Shown here one piece after another: positions 34,640 through 42,701 of a stretch of DNA of 64,000 nucleotides; the first letter of the stretch is position 1; each line of letters starts with the position of its first letter. This stretch comes from Corynebacterium glucuronolyticum (GTDB lineage Bacteria; Actinomycetota; Actinomycetes; Mycobacteriales; Mycobacteriaceae), in NCBI GenBank assembly GCA_022772305.1, contig JALFAQ010000088.1, positions 25,149-89,148 on the forward strand, in the 5' to 3' direction. Both the position numbers and the translations under genes were made by a program. The notes beneath the pieces were generated by a model. That model was not told the DNA's origin, did not search any database, and saw nothing but the letters and a program-made list of their open reading frames with translations.

Positions 34640-35491
34640 ATGACGAATGAGAGCATTATTCTCGGACCGGCAATCATGTTCGTGCCGTGCAACCGTCCCG
34701 AACGGTTTGCAAAGGGGATTACCCGCGCGGACATGATCATCCTCGACCTGGAGGATGGCGCCGGCGCTGAGCACGACGCTGAGGCACGCGAGCAAGCCCG
34801 CCAGAACCTCATCAATTCCCACCTCGACCCGGCGCACGTTATCGTGCGCATCAACGGGCCAGAGGCCCCGGGGTATCTAGAGGATCTCGAGGCGTACAAG
34901 AAGACCGAATACGGCCCCCTCATCGTTCCTATGCTTCGTGATGGCATCCCGACGGAGGTGGAGGGCCTTCCCGTCATCGCGCTCATTGAGACACCGCAGG
35001 CGCTCGTGCACGTCAATGAGATTGCCGCCCACCCCGACGTCATCGGGCTGTACTGGGGAGCGGAGGACCTCACGATGGAGCTTGGTGGCACGCACTCGCG
35101 TTACCAAGAGGACGAAACGAACCGTCCCACGCACCTCTACCGCGATACCATCCAGGTCGCGCGCACAATGGTGCATGTTGCAGCGGCTGCCCACGGAAAG
35201 TTCTCCATTGATGCTTCCTTCGCGGATTTTTCCGATCCGGAGGGCCAGTACCGTGAGGCCGTAGATGCCGCCCGCATTGGCTTTGCCGCAACAGCGACGA
35301 TTCACCCAGCCCAGACCGAGCCTGTGCGCCGTGCGTATCTGCCGGATCCGGAGACCCTCGAGTGGGCTCGTCGGGTGGTGAAGGAGTCCTACAACCACCC
35401 CGGGCCTTTCAAGCTTGATGGCCAGATGTGCGACGCGCCGCTCATCAAGCAGGCGTTCCGCATCGCTCGTCGTGCCGGTGACGACGTGTAG
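34640..35491 (+). CDS. HpcH/HpaI aldolase/citrate lyase beta-subunit (CitE-like) family protein
   Basis: This 283-residue TIM-barrel protein has the CitE-like pattern: MFVPCNRPERFAKGI, ILDLEDGAG (metal-binding acid), VRINGPEAPG with the conserved Arg, VIALIETPQAL, and the C-terminal GFAATATIHPAQTEPV. It lacks CitD/CitF partners, so it is a stand-alone lyase or thioesterase, possibly acting on malyl-, citramalyl- or HMG-type CoA esters. The ATG at 34640 lies six bases after TACGAT (34628-34633) with no Shine-Dalgarno, suggesting leaderless expression. The start at 34592 would overlap the end of the oxidase gene region and adds a non-conserved leader. Confidence 0.87.
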   Translation: MTNESIILGPAIMFVPCNRPERFAKGITRADMIILDLEDGAGAEHDAEAREQARQNLINSHLDPAHVIVRINGPEAPGYLEDLEAYKKTEYGPLIVPMLRDGIPTEVEGLPVIALIETPQALVHVNEIAAHPDVIGLYWGAEDLTMELGGTHSRYQEDETNRPTHLYRDTIQVARTMVHVAAAAHGKFSIDASFADFSDPEGQYREAVDAARIGFAATATIHPAQTEPVRRAYLPDPETLEWARRVVKESYNHPGPFKLDGQMCDAPLIKQAFRIARRAGDDV

Positions 35492-35507
35492 CTTTCACTC
35501 ACCATCG

Positions 35508-35538
35508 ATCCCGCAGTTCTCGCTGCGGGATTTTTGTT
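35508..35538 (+). terminator. intrinsic terminator of the citE-like gene
   Basis: ATCCCGCA and TGCGGGAT form a stem around GTTCTCGC, followed by TTTTGTT. It sits 17 bases after the stop. Confidence 0.8.
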
Positions 35539-35545
35539 CGCGCAT

Positions 35546-35575
35546 GCAAAAACCCGCCAGGTGAACTGGCGGGTC
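35546..35575 (-). terminator. intrinsic terminator of the rpsR operon
   Basis: ACCCGCCAG and CTGGCGGGT pair around GTGAA, and the plus-strand AAAAA at 35548-35552 becomes a U tract on the minus strand. It ends the rpmB-rpmG-rpsN-rpsR transcription unit. Confidence 0.8.
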
Positions 35576-35600
35576 TTAAAGCTGTTATCTCCTCAACCGC

Positions 35601-35849
35601 TTACCGGCTGGTGAACGGCAGGAGAGCCATCTCACGGGCGTTCTTGACCGCGGTAGCAACCTGACGCTGCTGACGCGGGGTAAGCCCGGTGACGCGGCGA
35701 GAACGAATCTTGCCACGGTCGGAAATGAACTGACGGAGCGTGTTCAGATCCTTGTAATCAACCGTCTCAATGCCTGCGGCCTTGAGCGGGTTCTTCTTGG
35801 GGCGGCGGGACTGCTCGATGCGCGCCCTCTTTGCGTTATTGCGCTTCAT
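35601..35849 (-). CDS. rpsR: 30S ribosomal protein S18 (cysteine-free form)
   Basis: This 82-residue protein is the last gene of the rpmB-rpmG-rpsN-rpsR operon. Conserved features are [29 protein letters not shown] and [19 protein letters not shown]. It lacks the N-terminal cysteines of zinc-ribbon S18 paralogues, so it is the zinc-independent type. It binds the S6 platform of the small subunit. GGGAG lies upstream of the ATG. Confidence 0.96.
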   Translation of the reverse strand: MKRNNAKRARIEQSRRPKKNPLKAAGIETVDYKDLNTLRQFISDRGKIRSRRVTGLTPRQQRQVATAVKNAREMALLPFTSR

Positions 35850-35867
35850 TTACAATCTCCCTAGAAT

Positions 35868-36173
35868 TTACCAGCTGGACTTACGAACACCGGGAAGCTC
35901 ACCGCGGTGAGCCATCTCGCGCATACGAACGCGGGACAGGCCGAACTTGCGGAGGTAGCCGCGCGGACGACCATCGTGGGAGTCGCGGTTGCGAACACGC
36001 ACGGGGCTGGCATCACGGGGCTGACGGTTCAGCTCGAACTGAGCGTCGAGACGCTCGTCGTCAGTGGAATTCGGGTTCTTGATGATCTTCTTGAGCTCAG
36101 CGCGACGCTCCGCGTAACGGGCGACGATCTCTTTACGCTGCTCATTCTTGGCAATCTTGGACTTCTTAGCCAT
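35868..36173 (-). CDS. rpsN: 30S ribosomal protein S14 (zinc-independent, long form)
   Basis: This 101-residue S14 is of the long type without CxxC pairs. Motifs are [55 protein letters not shown] and [20 protein letters not shown]. The universal C-terminal GLSRxxxRExA core is kept. Its start lies three bases after the rpmG stop. Confidence 0.96.
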   Translation of the reverse strand: MAKKSKIAKNEQRKEIVARYAERRAELKKIIKNPNSTDDERLDAQFELNRQPRDASPVRVRNRDSHDGRPRGYLRKFGLSRVRMREMAHRGELPGVRKSSW

Positions 36174-36176
36174 GAA

Positions 36177-36341
36177 TTATCGCTCCTCGCGGAAATCGAC
36201 GTGCTTGCGGACGACCGGATCGTACTTCTTGATGGTGATGCGATCTGGGTTGTTGCGCTTGTTCTTACGGGTGACGTAGGTGTAACCGGTGCCAGCCGTA
36301 GACTTCAGCTTGATGATCGGACGAATATCGTTACGTGCCAT
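36177..36341 (-). CDS. rpmG: 50S ribosomal protein L33 (zinc-independent)
   Basis: This 54-residue protein begins [19 protein letters not shown] and ends KHVDFREER. The [28 protein letters not shown] body is L33. The usual CxxC...CxxC zinc ribbon is absent, so it is the cysteine-free paralogue type. It lies between rpmB (5 bases upstream) and rpsN (3 bases downstream). Confidence 0.95.
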   Translation of the reverse strand: MARNDIRPIIKLKSTAGTGYTYVTRKNKRNNPDRITIKKYDPVVRKHVDFREER

Positions 36342-36346
36342 AAGAC

Positions 36347-36583
36347 TTAGACCCTTTCCCCGCGAGCGCGGATACGGGCAACGACGGCCTCGATACCGTC
36401 GCGGTCGATGACCTTGAGGCCCTTGGTGGACACGTTCAGCGTGATAGTCCGGCCCTCAGAGGGCAGGTAGAACTTACGACGCTGAATATTGGGGTTCCAA
36501 CGGCGGTTGGTGCGCCGGTGGGAGTGCGAGACAGACTTGCCAAAACCTGGCTTGCGTCCCGTTACCTGGCAAATTGCCGACAT
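36347..36583 (-). CDS. rpmB: 50S ribosomal protein L28
   Basis: This 78-residue L28 is first in the operon: [48 protein letters not shown]. Only one Cys is present, so no zinc site can form. I start at the ATG at 36583, which has AGAAAG upstream; the longer in-frame frame adds 18 non-conserved residues. Confidence 0.95.
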   Translation of the reverse strand: MSAICQVTGRKPGFGKSVSHSHRRTNRRWNPNIQRRKFYLPSEGRTITLNVSTKGLKVIDRDGIEAVVARIRARGERV

Positions 36584-36840
36584 GGACTTTCTTTCTCCTA
36601 ACCGCCCACATCGTGACAAACGCGCACGAAACCGCACCTAAATAGGTCAGGGTGCTGCGATCAGCCGGTCGACGAGGGCGTAAACGTATACTTTTGACAA
36701 CAGCAAGCGACTACCTTACACGGGAGCCCCGAATTTTCCTAATTCCCAGGCGAAAGGTAGCGAATCTAGCTCGTTTCTCTGTACGTGACTGTAACAGAGC
36801 GTGCCTACAGGCGCGCGTCAAGGTGGCAGAGTGGGTGCGC

Positions 36841-36864
36841 AGTAATAAGATAAGTAATAAGATA
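36841..36864. repeat. tandem 12-base direct repeat
   Basis: AGTAATAAGATA occurs twice in perfect tandem, directly followed by TATGCA. It is AT-rich within GC-rich surroundings and sits in the divergent ribosomal-protein promoter region, so it could be a two-site operator or a promoter-proximal element. Confidence 0.7.
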
Positions 36865-36989
36865 TATGCAACGCGGGAGCGAGAACCGTTCGATGAGAGG
36901 AAACCTCGGGCGAGGCGTCGACAAGCCCGAAGCTCCCCGAAGCTCAAGGCCTGGCGGGGGGGGGCATGTGCATGAGCAGTTGTCGAGGT

Positions 36990-37026
36990 TTGGCTTTATT
37001 GCCTCTGGCGTGTACTATGCCAGAGG
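36990..37026 (+). promoter_or_regulatory. rpmE2 promoter with inverted repeat around the -10 box
   Basis: TTGGCT (36990-36995), 17 bases, then TACTAT (37013-37018). The inverted repeat CCTCTGGC/GCCAGAGG (37002-37009 and 37019-37026) brackets the -10 box, as an operator would. Transcription from here would give rpmE2 a leader of about 135 bases, room for a ribosomal-protein-binding leader. Confidence 0.45.
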
Positions 37027-37161
37027 TTGCTCGATGTGCTCCCTTGCGGGCGCTGAGAACACTGTAAGAAATAAGTACCCAACTCAGGCACGACCCGTTT
37101 CGCTCATGATGAGTGCACGACGGGGACGACCTGAAGTCTCAATCCTGAGGGAACTAATTTT

Positions 37162-37437
37162 ATGAAGAAAGATATCCACCCTGATTACCACCCTGTGGTA
37201 TTTCAGGACGCGGGTACAGGACACAAGTTCCTGACCCGTTCCACCGTGACGAGTGACCGCACGGTTGAATGGGAAGATGGCAACGAGTACCCGCTCATTG
37301 TTGTTGATGTGACCAGCGAGTCCCACCCCTTCTGGACCGGTGCACAGCGTCTCATGGACACTGCCGGCCGCGTCGAGAAGTTCCAGCGTCGCTTCGGAGG
37401 CATGGCTCGCCGTAAGAAGAAGGGAGCGACGAAGTAA
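37162..37437 (+). CDS. rpmE2: 50S ribosomal protein L31 type B (zinc-independent)
   Basis: This 91-residue type B L31 begins [16 protein letters not shown] and lacks the CxxC motif of type A. The body [22 protein letters not shown] is characteristic. The ATG follows GAGGGAA. The stop TAA shares its last A with the ATG of rpmF (TAATG). Type B L31 is often induced under zinc limitation, but no adjacent Zur site was recognised. Confidence 0.95.
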   Translation: MKKDIHPDYHPVVFQDAGTGHKFLTRSTVTSDRTVEWEDGNEYPLIVVDVTSESHPFWTGAQRLMDTAGRVEKFQRRFGGMARRKKKGATK

Positions 37438-37610
37438 TGGCAGTCCCAAAGTTTCGTAAGTCCCGTGCAAACACGCGTATGCGTCGTTCGCAGTGGAAGG
37501 CTCACAACGCTGACCTGCAGGCTGTAAAGATCGACGGCCGCGAGGTTCTCATTCCTCGTCGCCTCGTCAAGGCAGCCAAGCTCGGTCTCGTAGACGTCGA
37601 GCAGTTCTAA
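37437..37610 (+). CDS. rpmF: 50S ribosomal protein L32 (cysteine-free)
   Basis: This 57-residue protein begins [23 protein letters not shown] and ends [17 protein letters not shown]. The N-terminal KxxxSxxxTxxRRxxW pattern identifies L32. The C-terminal CxxC zinc site of other L32 proteins is absent. The start overlaps the rpmE2 stop by one base. A hairpin follows 10 bases after the stop. Confidence 0.92.
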   Translation: MAVPKFRKSRANTRMRRSQWKAHNADLQAVKIDGREVLIPRRLVKAAKLGLVDVEQF

Positions 37611-37620
37611 CATCATTCTC

Positions 37621-37642
37621 GTGCCCTGCATAAGCAGGGCAC
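37621..37642 (+). other. hairpin after rpmF
   Basis: GTGCCCTGC and GCAGGGCAC form a perfect 9-base-pair stem with an ATAA loop. It has no U tract; it probably stabilises the rpmE2-rpmF mRNA end. Confidence 0.5.
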
Positions 37643-37684
37643 GCAGGATTAAGGGTGTAAAGCGCCAAGCGCCCATGCACCATG

Positions 37685-37723
37685 AAAACGGCACCTCGGT
37701 TTCACCCGGGGTGCCGTTTTTGC
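37685..37723 (+). terminator. intrinsic terminator of rpmE2-rpmF
   Basis: AAAACGGCACC pairs with GGTGCCGTTTT and the right arm runs into a further T (TTTTTG). The loop is 14 bases and contains CCCGG. Confidence 0.75.
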
Positions 37724-37842
37724 TGTCTGGTCACCCTATCCTTGGGTAGTTTTGTGGTAGAAATCGTGTCCGAACGGTTGTTTTTGAGGTTTTGTTGTGG
37801 GAATCTGGGGGTGCTCTTTGGCTCCTCATAGGTTGCGCGAAA

Positions 37843-37856
37843 CCGGTAATTACCGG
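37843..37856. promoter_or_regulatory. 14-base perfect palindrome upstream of mprA
   Basis: CCGGTAATTACCGG lies about 120 bases before the mprA start in a 254-base gap. A perfect palindrome of this size without U-tract is more like a protein-binding operator than a terminator. The binding factor is unknown. The remaining gap is AT-rich with TAGTAT near 37940 as a possible -10. Confidence 0.5.
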
Positions 37857-37977
37857 CCTAACCTCGCAAAAGTTTGAATTAATGGTTGTAGCAACCTGAC
37901 GGAAAACTGGATTGAAGTCTGAAAATACGTTCCTTAATGGTAGTATTCTTTAAAAAACCGCTTTAAAAAGGGAAGAA

Positions 37978-38670
37978 ATGAAGATACTTGTAGCTGATGA
38001 TGAACAGGCGGTGCGAGAATCGCTTCGCCGATCGTTGAGCTTTAACGGGTACGACGTGGTGCTTGCCGAAGATGGAGCCGAGGCAGTCGAGCTTATCGAG
38101 AAGGAGCAGCCCACACTCGTCATTCTTGACGTGATGATGCCGCAGATGGACGGCCTCGAAGTTTGTCGCACATTGAGGAGTTCCGGCGATGATCGGCCGA
38201 TTCTCCTCCTTACTGCTCGTGATGGTGTGTCCGATCGTGTTGCTGGCTTGGATGCCGGTGCCGATGACTACCTTCCCAAGCCTTTTGCTCTAGAAGAACT
38301 CCTCGCCCGCGTGCGGAGCCTGTTCCGCCGGTCCATTACGGAATCCCAGGCCCCTGAGCAGCCGAAGGAGCTCAAGTTTGAGGACTTGGTTCTGAACCAG
38401 GATACGCGCGATGTCACACGCGCGGGGAAGCCTATTAGCCTCACACGCACGGAGTTCGCGCTCCTTGAATACCTCATGCGGAACCCGCGCAAGGTCCTGT
38501 CCCGTTCGGACATCCTCGAAGAGGTGTGGGGCTACAATTTCCCTACCTCCGGCAACGCGCTTGAGGTATACATTGGCTATCTGCGCAAGAAGACAGAAGC
38601 CGATGGTGAATCCCGTCTCATTCACACCGTCCGCGGTGTTGGTTACGTATTGCGAGAGACGGCGCCGTGA
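37978..38670 (+). CDS. mprA: MprA-like OmpR-family response regulator
   Basis: This 230-residue regulator has a receiver domain with DD near residues 7-8, phospho-acceptor Asp51 (VILDVMMP) and Lys at [14 protein letters not shown]-terminal winged-helix OmpR DNA-binding domain follows ([56 protein letters not shown]). It is followed by mprB with a 4-base overlap, then pepD and moaB2, the gene order of the mycobacterial MprAB envelope-stress locus. AGGGAAG precedes the ATG. Confidence 0.92.
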   Translation: MKILVADDEQAVRESLRRSLSFNGYDVVLAEDGAEAVELIEKEQPTLVILDVMMPQMDGLEVCRTLRSSGDDRPILLLTARDGVSDRVAGLDAGADDYLPKPFALEELLARVRSLFRRSITESQAPEQPKELKFEDLVLNQDTRDVTRAGKPISLTRTEFALLEYLMRNPRKVLSRSDILEEVWGYNFPTSGNALEVYIGYLRKKTEADGESRLIHTVRGVGYVLRETAP

Positions 38671-40166
38671 TTTTGCGCCGTGGAGCGGCGCGTCAACGAT
38701 CCGAGTGGGGACGAAGGGCTCCCCTGCGCTGGCAGCTATCACTCGTCACCGCCCTCATGGTGGCGATTGCTGTTGGCTTGATGACAGTTGTCACCTATTG
38801 GGTGGTTTCCACTGCCCTTACCCGCAACGTTGATGTCGCCTTAAAGGAGAAAGCCGAGTCTCTCATCAGTGAGACCGTTGACCCGGCCTTTCTTCTGGAC
38901 CCTGCGGCCGAGGTCACAGCTTTTAAGAGCTATAACCCGGACACGCGGGCAATGGTGTACATTCCCGGTTCTCCCAACCCCATTGGTGATTCCATCCAGT
39001 TGGTGTCCGAGATTCCCGTTGTGCAAGGTAATCAGGAACTGAGTATCCGCAACGCAGGTGAAGAACGTGTGCTTGCGTTGCACGGGAACACGGGTGCCAC
39101 GGTTGTTCTTGCCCAAGATATGGCTACCACCCATCGCATCATTTCCAACCTGGGAATGGTGCTCTTGCTCATCGCTATCGCCGGTGTCCTCATGGCTATC
39201 GCGACAGGCATCGTGGTCGCTTCCACTGGCCTGCGGCCCATCTCCCGCCTGCAGCAGGCCGTAAACTACGTGGCTCGTACCGACGAGCTGCGTCCGATGG
39301 CCGTGGTCGGCACCGATGAGATCGCCCAGTTGACCCGTTCCTTCAACGACATGCTCGCGGCCTTGCAGGCCTCACGTGACCGGCAAACAGAGCTGGTCGC
39401 CGATGCTGGCCACGAGTTGAAAACACCGCTGACCTCGCTGCGCACAAACGTGGAGCTGCTCATGATGGTGAGTAAGCAGAAGAACGCGATGATTTCCGAG
39501 GAAGACCGGCAGGCGATCGAGAAGGATGTCGTCGCGCAGATTCAGGAGATGTCGACGCTCATCGGCGATCTTGTCGATCTCGCCCGTGAGGACGGCAGCC
39601 GAGAATTCGTTGCCGAAGATGTCGACCTCATGGAGGTCATGGACACGTCCCTCGAGCGCGTCAAGCGGCGCCGCCCGGACGTAGCTTTTGCTTTCAATCC
39701 GTACCCGTGGAAACTCAAGGGCGATCCCTTTGCCCTGGGGCGGGCGACGTTGAACCTCATGGACAACGCCGCCAAGTGGTCTCCCCGCAACGGGACGGTG
39801 CGCATCGACATGAAGCCGGTGGAATCCGGCATGATCCAGCTGACGTTCGCAGACTCCGGCCCGGGTATTCCGCTGGCCGATCGCGACAAAGTGTTCGAGC
39901 GCTTTTACCGCTCGGCGGAAGCCCGGTCGATGCCTGGTTCCGGTCTCGGTTTGGCGATCGTGAAGAGCGTGATCAACAGGCATAACGGGACAATTACCGT
40001 TGGTGATTCCGATGATGGTGGCAACCTCATGACTGTTTTTTTGCCGGGTTCTGCTGGGGATCTCCCCGCGGATGATGAGGAGGAAGTTACCAGCTCACAG
40101 GAAGATAGCAGCAGAAGTGATTTCCTTACACAGCTCTGGCAACGGAGAAAATACAGGACGACGTAA
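38667..40166 (+). CDS. mprB: MprB-like sensor histidine kinase
   Basis: This 499-residue kinase has TM1 at about 27-50 and TM2 at about 165-187, with a ~115-residue extracytoplasmic sensor between. A HAMP domain follows ([18 protein letters not shown]). The HisKA H-box [12 protein letters not shown] places the phospho-His at residue 249. The HATPase domain has [19 protein letters not shown] and [12 protein letters not shown]. The overlap with mprA shows coupled translation. In mycobacteria the partner responds to envelope and detergent stress and regulates pepD. Confidence 0.93.
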   Translation: MILRRGAARQRSEWGRRAPLRWQLSLVTALMVAIAVGLMTVVTYWVVSTALTRNVDVALKEKAESLISETVDPAFLLDPAAEVTAFKSYNPDTRAMVYIPGSPNPIGDSIQLVSEIPVVQGNQELSIRNAGEERVLALHGNTGATVVLAQDMATTHRIISNLGMVLLLIAIAGVLMAIATGIVVASTGLRPISRLQQAVNYVARTDELRPMAVVGTDEIAQLTRSFNDMLAALQASRDRQTELVADAGHELKTPLTSLRTNVELLMMVSKQKNAMISEEDRQAIEKDVVAQIQEMSTLIGDLVDLAREDGSREFVAEDVDLMEVMDTSLERVKRRRPDVAFAFNPYPWKLKGDPFALGRATLNLMDNAAKWSPRNGTVRIDMKPVESGMIQLTFADSGPGIPLADRDKVFERFYRSAEARSMPGSGLGLAIVKSVINRHNGTITVGDSDDGGNLMTVFLPGSAGDLPADDEEEVTSSQEDSSRSDFLTQLWQRRKYRTT

Positions 40167-40180
40167 TAAGATCGTTCACT

Positions 40181-41335
40181 ATGACATACGGTGAATCAGT
40201 GTGGAACAATCCACAGGCGGAGCAGAATCACAACGCCGTGGAAAATAGTGAACAGGATACATCCAATAAACAGCCCCGGAAGGTGGGTCTTCCGGCCGCA
40301 CTAGCGATGATGCTCGTTGGTTCCGTGGCCGCAGGTTCCATCACCGGGGTTGCCGTATCCTCAATGCAGCAGTCGGAGGAAGAAACCACCTTCTCCCAGC
40401 AGGCTCCAGTTAACACGGAGCCCGCGCCCGAGGGATCCGTCGAGGCTGTCGCCGCGAAGGTTCTGCCCTCCGTGGTTTCTATTCGAGTTTTGAGCGATAA
40501 CGCGCTGGGGGAGGGGTCGGGCTCGATTATCAGCAGCGACGGCCTTGTCCTCACGAATAACCACGTAGCCGGTGAAAACGCCCGTGAGATTGAGGTCACG
40601 CTCAATAACGGTGAGCGCCATGCCGCTGATTTTGTTGCCGGCGATGCGTCGACAGACGTTGCCCTTATCCGCATCCGCGATGTGCAGGGACTGCCCGCAA
40701 TTGATTTGGGTAACTCGGAAAACCTCAGTGTCGGCCAGCAGGTAGTCGCCGTCGGCTCACCGCTGGGGCTGTCTGCCACCGTCACCACGGGTATTATTTC
40801 CGCCCTGCAGCGCCCGGTTCGTGCGGCCGGTGGCGAGGCTGGTCAGTCGTCGCTTATCGATGCCATCCAGACGGACGCTGCGATTAACCCCGGCAACTCG
40901 GGCGGACCGCTTGTCGATATGGACGGTCGCCTCATCGGTATGAACTCGGTTATCGCATCACTGTCCTCGGGCTCGAGCCAGGCGGGCTCGATCGGCCTTG
41001 GCTTCGCCATCCCCGTCAATAACCTCAAGCGGTACACCGACCAGCTCCTCAAGGAGGGGACTGTCACACACCCGATGCTCGGCGTGAAGCTTGCGGTGAA
41101 CTCGCGTTTCGACGGCGCCCTCGTCGCCGGTGTCGATCCGTCTGGTGCCGCCGCCGATGTCGATCTCAACCCGGGCGACCTCATCACCCGCATTAACGAT
41201 CGTCGAATTGACTCGGCAGACTCGCTCATCGCTGCTGTACGCTCCGAAGACTTCGGGTCAACGGTCACCCTTGAGGTAACCAACCCCGAGACGGAGCAAA
41301 CACGAACGGTAGAGGTAACGCTCTCGAGCGAGTAA
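40181..41335 (+). CDS. pepD: membrane-anchored HtrA-like serine protease with PDZ domain
   Basis: This 384-residue protein has one membrane helix at about 40-62, so the catalytic domain is extracytoplasmic. The trypsin-like triad is complete: His128 (TNNHVAGENA), Asp159 (DVALIRI) and Ser240 (GNSGGPLV). A C-terminal PDZ domain (about 290-384, LGVKLAVNSRFDGALVAGV...LNPGDLITRINDRRID) senses unfolded peptides. It follows mprB by 14 bases, matching the mycobacterial PepD locus. Likely role: surface protein quality control under MprAB. Confidence 0.94.
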   Translation: MTYGESVWNNPQAEQNHNAVENSEQDTSNKQPRKVGLPAALAMMLVGSVAAGSITGVAVSSMQQSEEETTFSQQAPVNTEPAPEGSVEAVAAKVLPSVVSIRVLSDNALGEGSGSIISSDGLVLTNNHVAGENAREIEVTLNNGERHAADFVAGDASTDVALIRIRDVQGLPAIDLGNSENLSVGQQVVAVGSPLGLSATVTTGIISALQRPVRAAGGEAGQSSLIDAIQTDAAINPGNSGGPLVDMDGRLIGMNSVIASLSSGSSQAGSIGLGFAIPVNNLKRYTDQLLKEGTVTHPMLGVKLAVNSRFDGALVAGVDPSGAAADVDLNPGDLITRINDRRIDSADSLIAAVRSEDFGSTVTLEVTNPETEQTRTVEVTLSSE

Positions 41336-41345
41336 GTTTTTGGTT

Positions 41346-41873
41346 ATGACCTTTTTTGACGATGTAGCCGAGCCGGACCTTGCCAGCCTGCGCGCCGAGG
41401 AGGAAGCGAACCTCAAACCGACTCCTCATCGTGCTCTCGTGGTGAACGTCCGGGACCAAACGAATAAGAATTCCAAGTTGCTCGCCGAACTCCTCCACGA
41501 GGGTGGGTACCACGTTGGTGGTCTCATCGAGGTGGAATCCAAACGGTCAGCAATTAGGCAGGCCATTGAGACGGCAGTTGTCGGCGGAGTGGATCTTGTC
41601 CTCACCGTCGGCGGTGTCGGTGTTGGCCCGCGGGATAAGACCCCGGAGGCGACGGAGCCGTTGCTGGATATGGAGATTCCCGGCATTGCCCAGGCGATCC
41701 GCGCCTCCGCCATCGCCTGTGGTGCCCTTGATGCTGCGACATCGCGTGGAATTTCCGGTGTGTCCGGGTCCACGTTGATTGTCAACCTTGCCGCCTCGCG
41801 CACGGCTATCCGCGACGGTGTAGCCACTATCCTTCCGCTGTCCCACTACGTTGTGGGGCAACTGCAGGGGTAG
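41346..41873 (+). CDS. moaB2: MoaB/Mog-family molybdopterin-binding protein
   Basis: This 175-residue protein is of the MoaB/MogA type: HRALVVNVRDQTNKNSKLLAELL, VLTVGGVGVGPRDKTPEATEPLLD (MPT-binding loop) and RGISGVSGSTLIVNLAASRTAIRDGVA. In molybdenum cofactor synthesis such proteins adenylate molybdopterin. Here it sits after pepD exactly as Rv0984 (moaB2) does, away from other moa genes, so its role may be different. I start at the ATG at 41346; a TTG two codons upstream is in frame. There is no clear Shine-Dalgarno. Confidence 0.88.
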   Translation: MTFFDDVAEPDLASLRAEEEANLKPTPHRALVVNVRDQTNKNSKLLAELLHEGGYHVGGLIEVESKRSAIRQAIETAVVGGVDLVLTVGGVGVGPRDKTPEATEPLLDMEIPGIAQAIRASAIACGALDAATSRGISGVSGSTLIVNLAASRTAIRDGVATILPLSHYVVGQLQG

Positions 41874-41875
41874 AC

Positions 41876-42091
41876 GTGGTAACAGCGAAGAAGCGTCGTC
41901 GGATTACCAAGCGGTCCGCGCGCGATTACGATCGCACGGCAGACCGTCCCTCAGCGGTGCCTGCAGAACAGCCGGATCGGGTGGTGCCACTCGACGAGGA
42001 ACAGCCGTCTCCCGATGCAGAATCGGACGGCACGTTTACTGAGGAATATTGGCGGGAGCAGATGCCGCCACACTACGTACGACGACAGTAA
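41876..42091 (+). CDS. small charged protein of unknown function
   Basis: This 71-residue protein has a strongly basic start (VTAKKRRRITKRSARDYDR), an acidic middle (PLDEEQPSPDAESDG) and an aromatic end (EEYWREQMPPHYVRRQ). It has no membrane segment or known motif. The GTG lies two bases after the moaB2 stop, so it belongs to the mprAB-pepD-moaB2 operon. It overlaps the convergent SAF gene by 56 bases, so one of the two ends must tolerate constraint. The coding nature is supported by operon position only. Confidence 0.6.
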   Translation: MVTAKKRRRITKRSARDYDRTADRPSAVPAEQPDRVVPLDEEQPSPDAESDGTFTEEYWREQMPPHYVRRQ

Positions 42092-42614
42092 CGGCACCGT
42101 TCAGCGTCGCAGCGGCGACCCCGGGGGCAAGGTCGCTATCCATAGACACCAGGACGGTGTCCTTGCGGGGGAGGATGACCCTCGCTCTTTCGCAGACAAT
42201 CGACCCGTCAGCAGCGACGATGGTCACCTCATCCCCGTGTTTGAGGAGCTCGCCGGTGGCGGGATCGGCAAGGCGTAAGGGGACCGATGTCGTGCCCTCT
42301 GGGGTGAGCCCCTCGCCGGTAAAACTTGTTGCGGTGAGGATCTGTCCCCGGCTGAGCGTCGTGACGGCGACCTGGCCATGTGCTACCTGATCGTCTTCCA
42401 CGGCATTATCGGGGATCAGATGCTGGGGAACAGGGGAGCGGGTGAAATCACCGGGGCTTAACGTTTCCCCGGCAGAAACCGTGCGCGTCAGGGTCACTAC
42501 CTGTGGATCCTGTTGGGACACAGACAGCGTGAGCGCGAGAATGACGAGACTAAGGGCAGCAATCCTGCGGAACCATAAACTCCTGTGCCACCCCGGTGTG
42601 AGCAAGGCGTTCAT
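42036..42614 (-). CDS. secreted/anchored SAF-domain protein
   Basis: This 192-residue protein has a single N-terminal membrane segment (RRIAALSLVILALTLSVS), then a SAF fold (RTVSAGETLSPGDFTRSPVPQHLIPDNAV, SRGQILTATSF). Further beta-rich sequence (PLRLADPATGELLKHGDEVTIVAADG) follows. SAF domains occur in antifreeze proteins, CpaB/FlgA pilus and flagellar chaperones, and aldolases. Here the CpaB-like layout suggests a role in surface structure assembly, but no pilus genes are adjacent. The C-terminal end overlaps the convergent small gene. Confidence 0.8.
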   Translation of the reverse strand: MNALLTPGWHRSLWFRRIAALSLVILALTLSVSQQDPQVVTLTRTVSAGETLSPGDFTRSPVPQHLIPDNAVEDDQVAHGQVAVTTLSRGQILTATSFTGEGLTPEGTTSVPLRLADPATGELLKHGDEVTIVAADGSIVCERARVILPRKDTVLVSMDSDLAPGVAAATLNGAVTVVVRSVAASAPANIPQ

Positions 42615-42638
42615 ACACAGTTAGACGGTCTCAGAGGT

Positions 42639-42674
42639 GCAAAAGGTTCCGCGAGGTACAAACCTCGCGGAACC
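42639..42674 (-). terminator. intrinsic terminator of the LPXTG protein gene
   Basis: GGTTCCGCGAGGT (42645-42657) and ACCTCGCGGAACC (42662-42674) form a perfect 13-base-pair stem with a 4-base loop. On the minus strand it is followed by UUUUGC. Confidence 0.85.
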
Positions 42675-42701
42675 AGAGAGTCGTCGACAAGCTAAAAAGG
42701 G

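Larger units (their letters stand above)
36584..37161. promoter_or_regulatory. divergent regulatory region between rpmB and rpmE2
   Basis: This 578-base gap between two ribosomal-protein operons holds no convincing gene (a 107-codon frame at 36652-36975 looks random). It contains two tandem copies of AGTAATAAGATA (36841-36864), a GTCGACAAGC decamer (36917-36926), a G9 run (36956-36964), and a promoter with a flanking inverted repeat (36990-37026). A ~135-base leader then precedes the rpmE2 ATG. I saw no match to the AT-rich Zur palindrome described in mycobacteria, although the downstream proteins are zinc-independent. Confidence 0.5.

Noticed and set aside
36652..36975. Possible 107-codon gene between rpmB and rpmE2
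   Set aside because: The translation is Arg-rich, has no ribosome-binding site and covers AT-rich repeats and a G9 run, which fits non-coding DNA.
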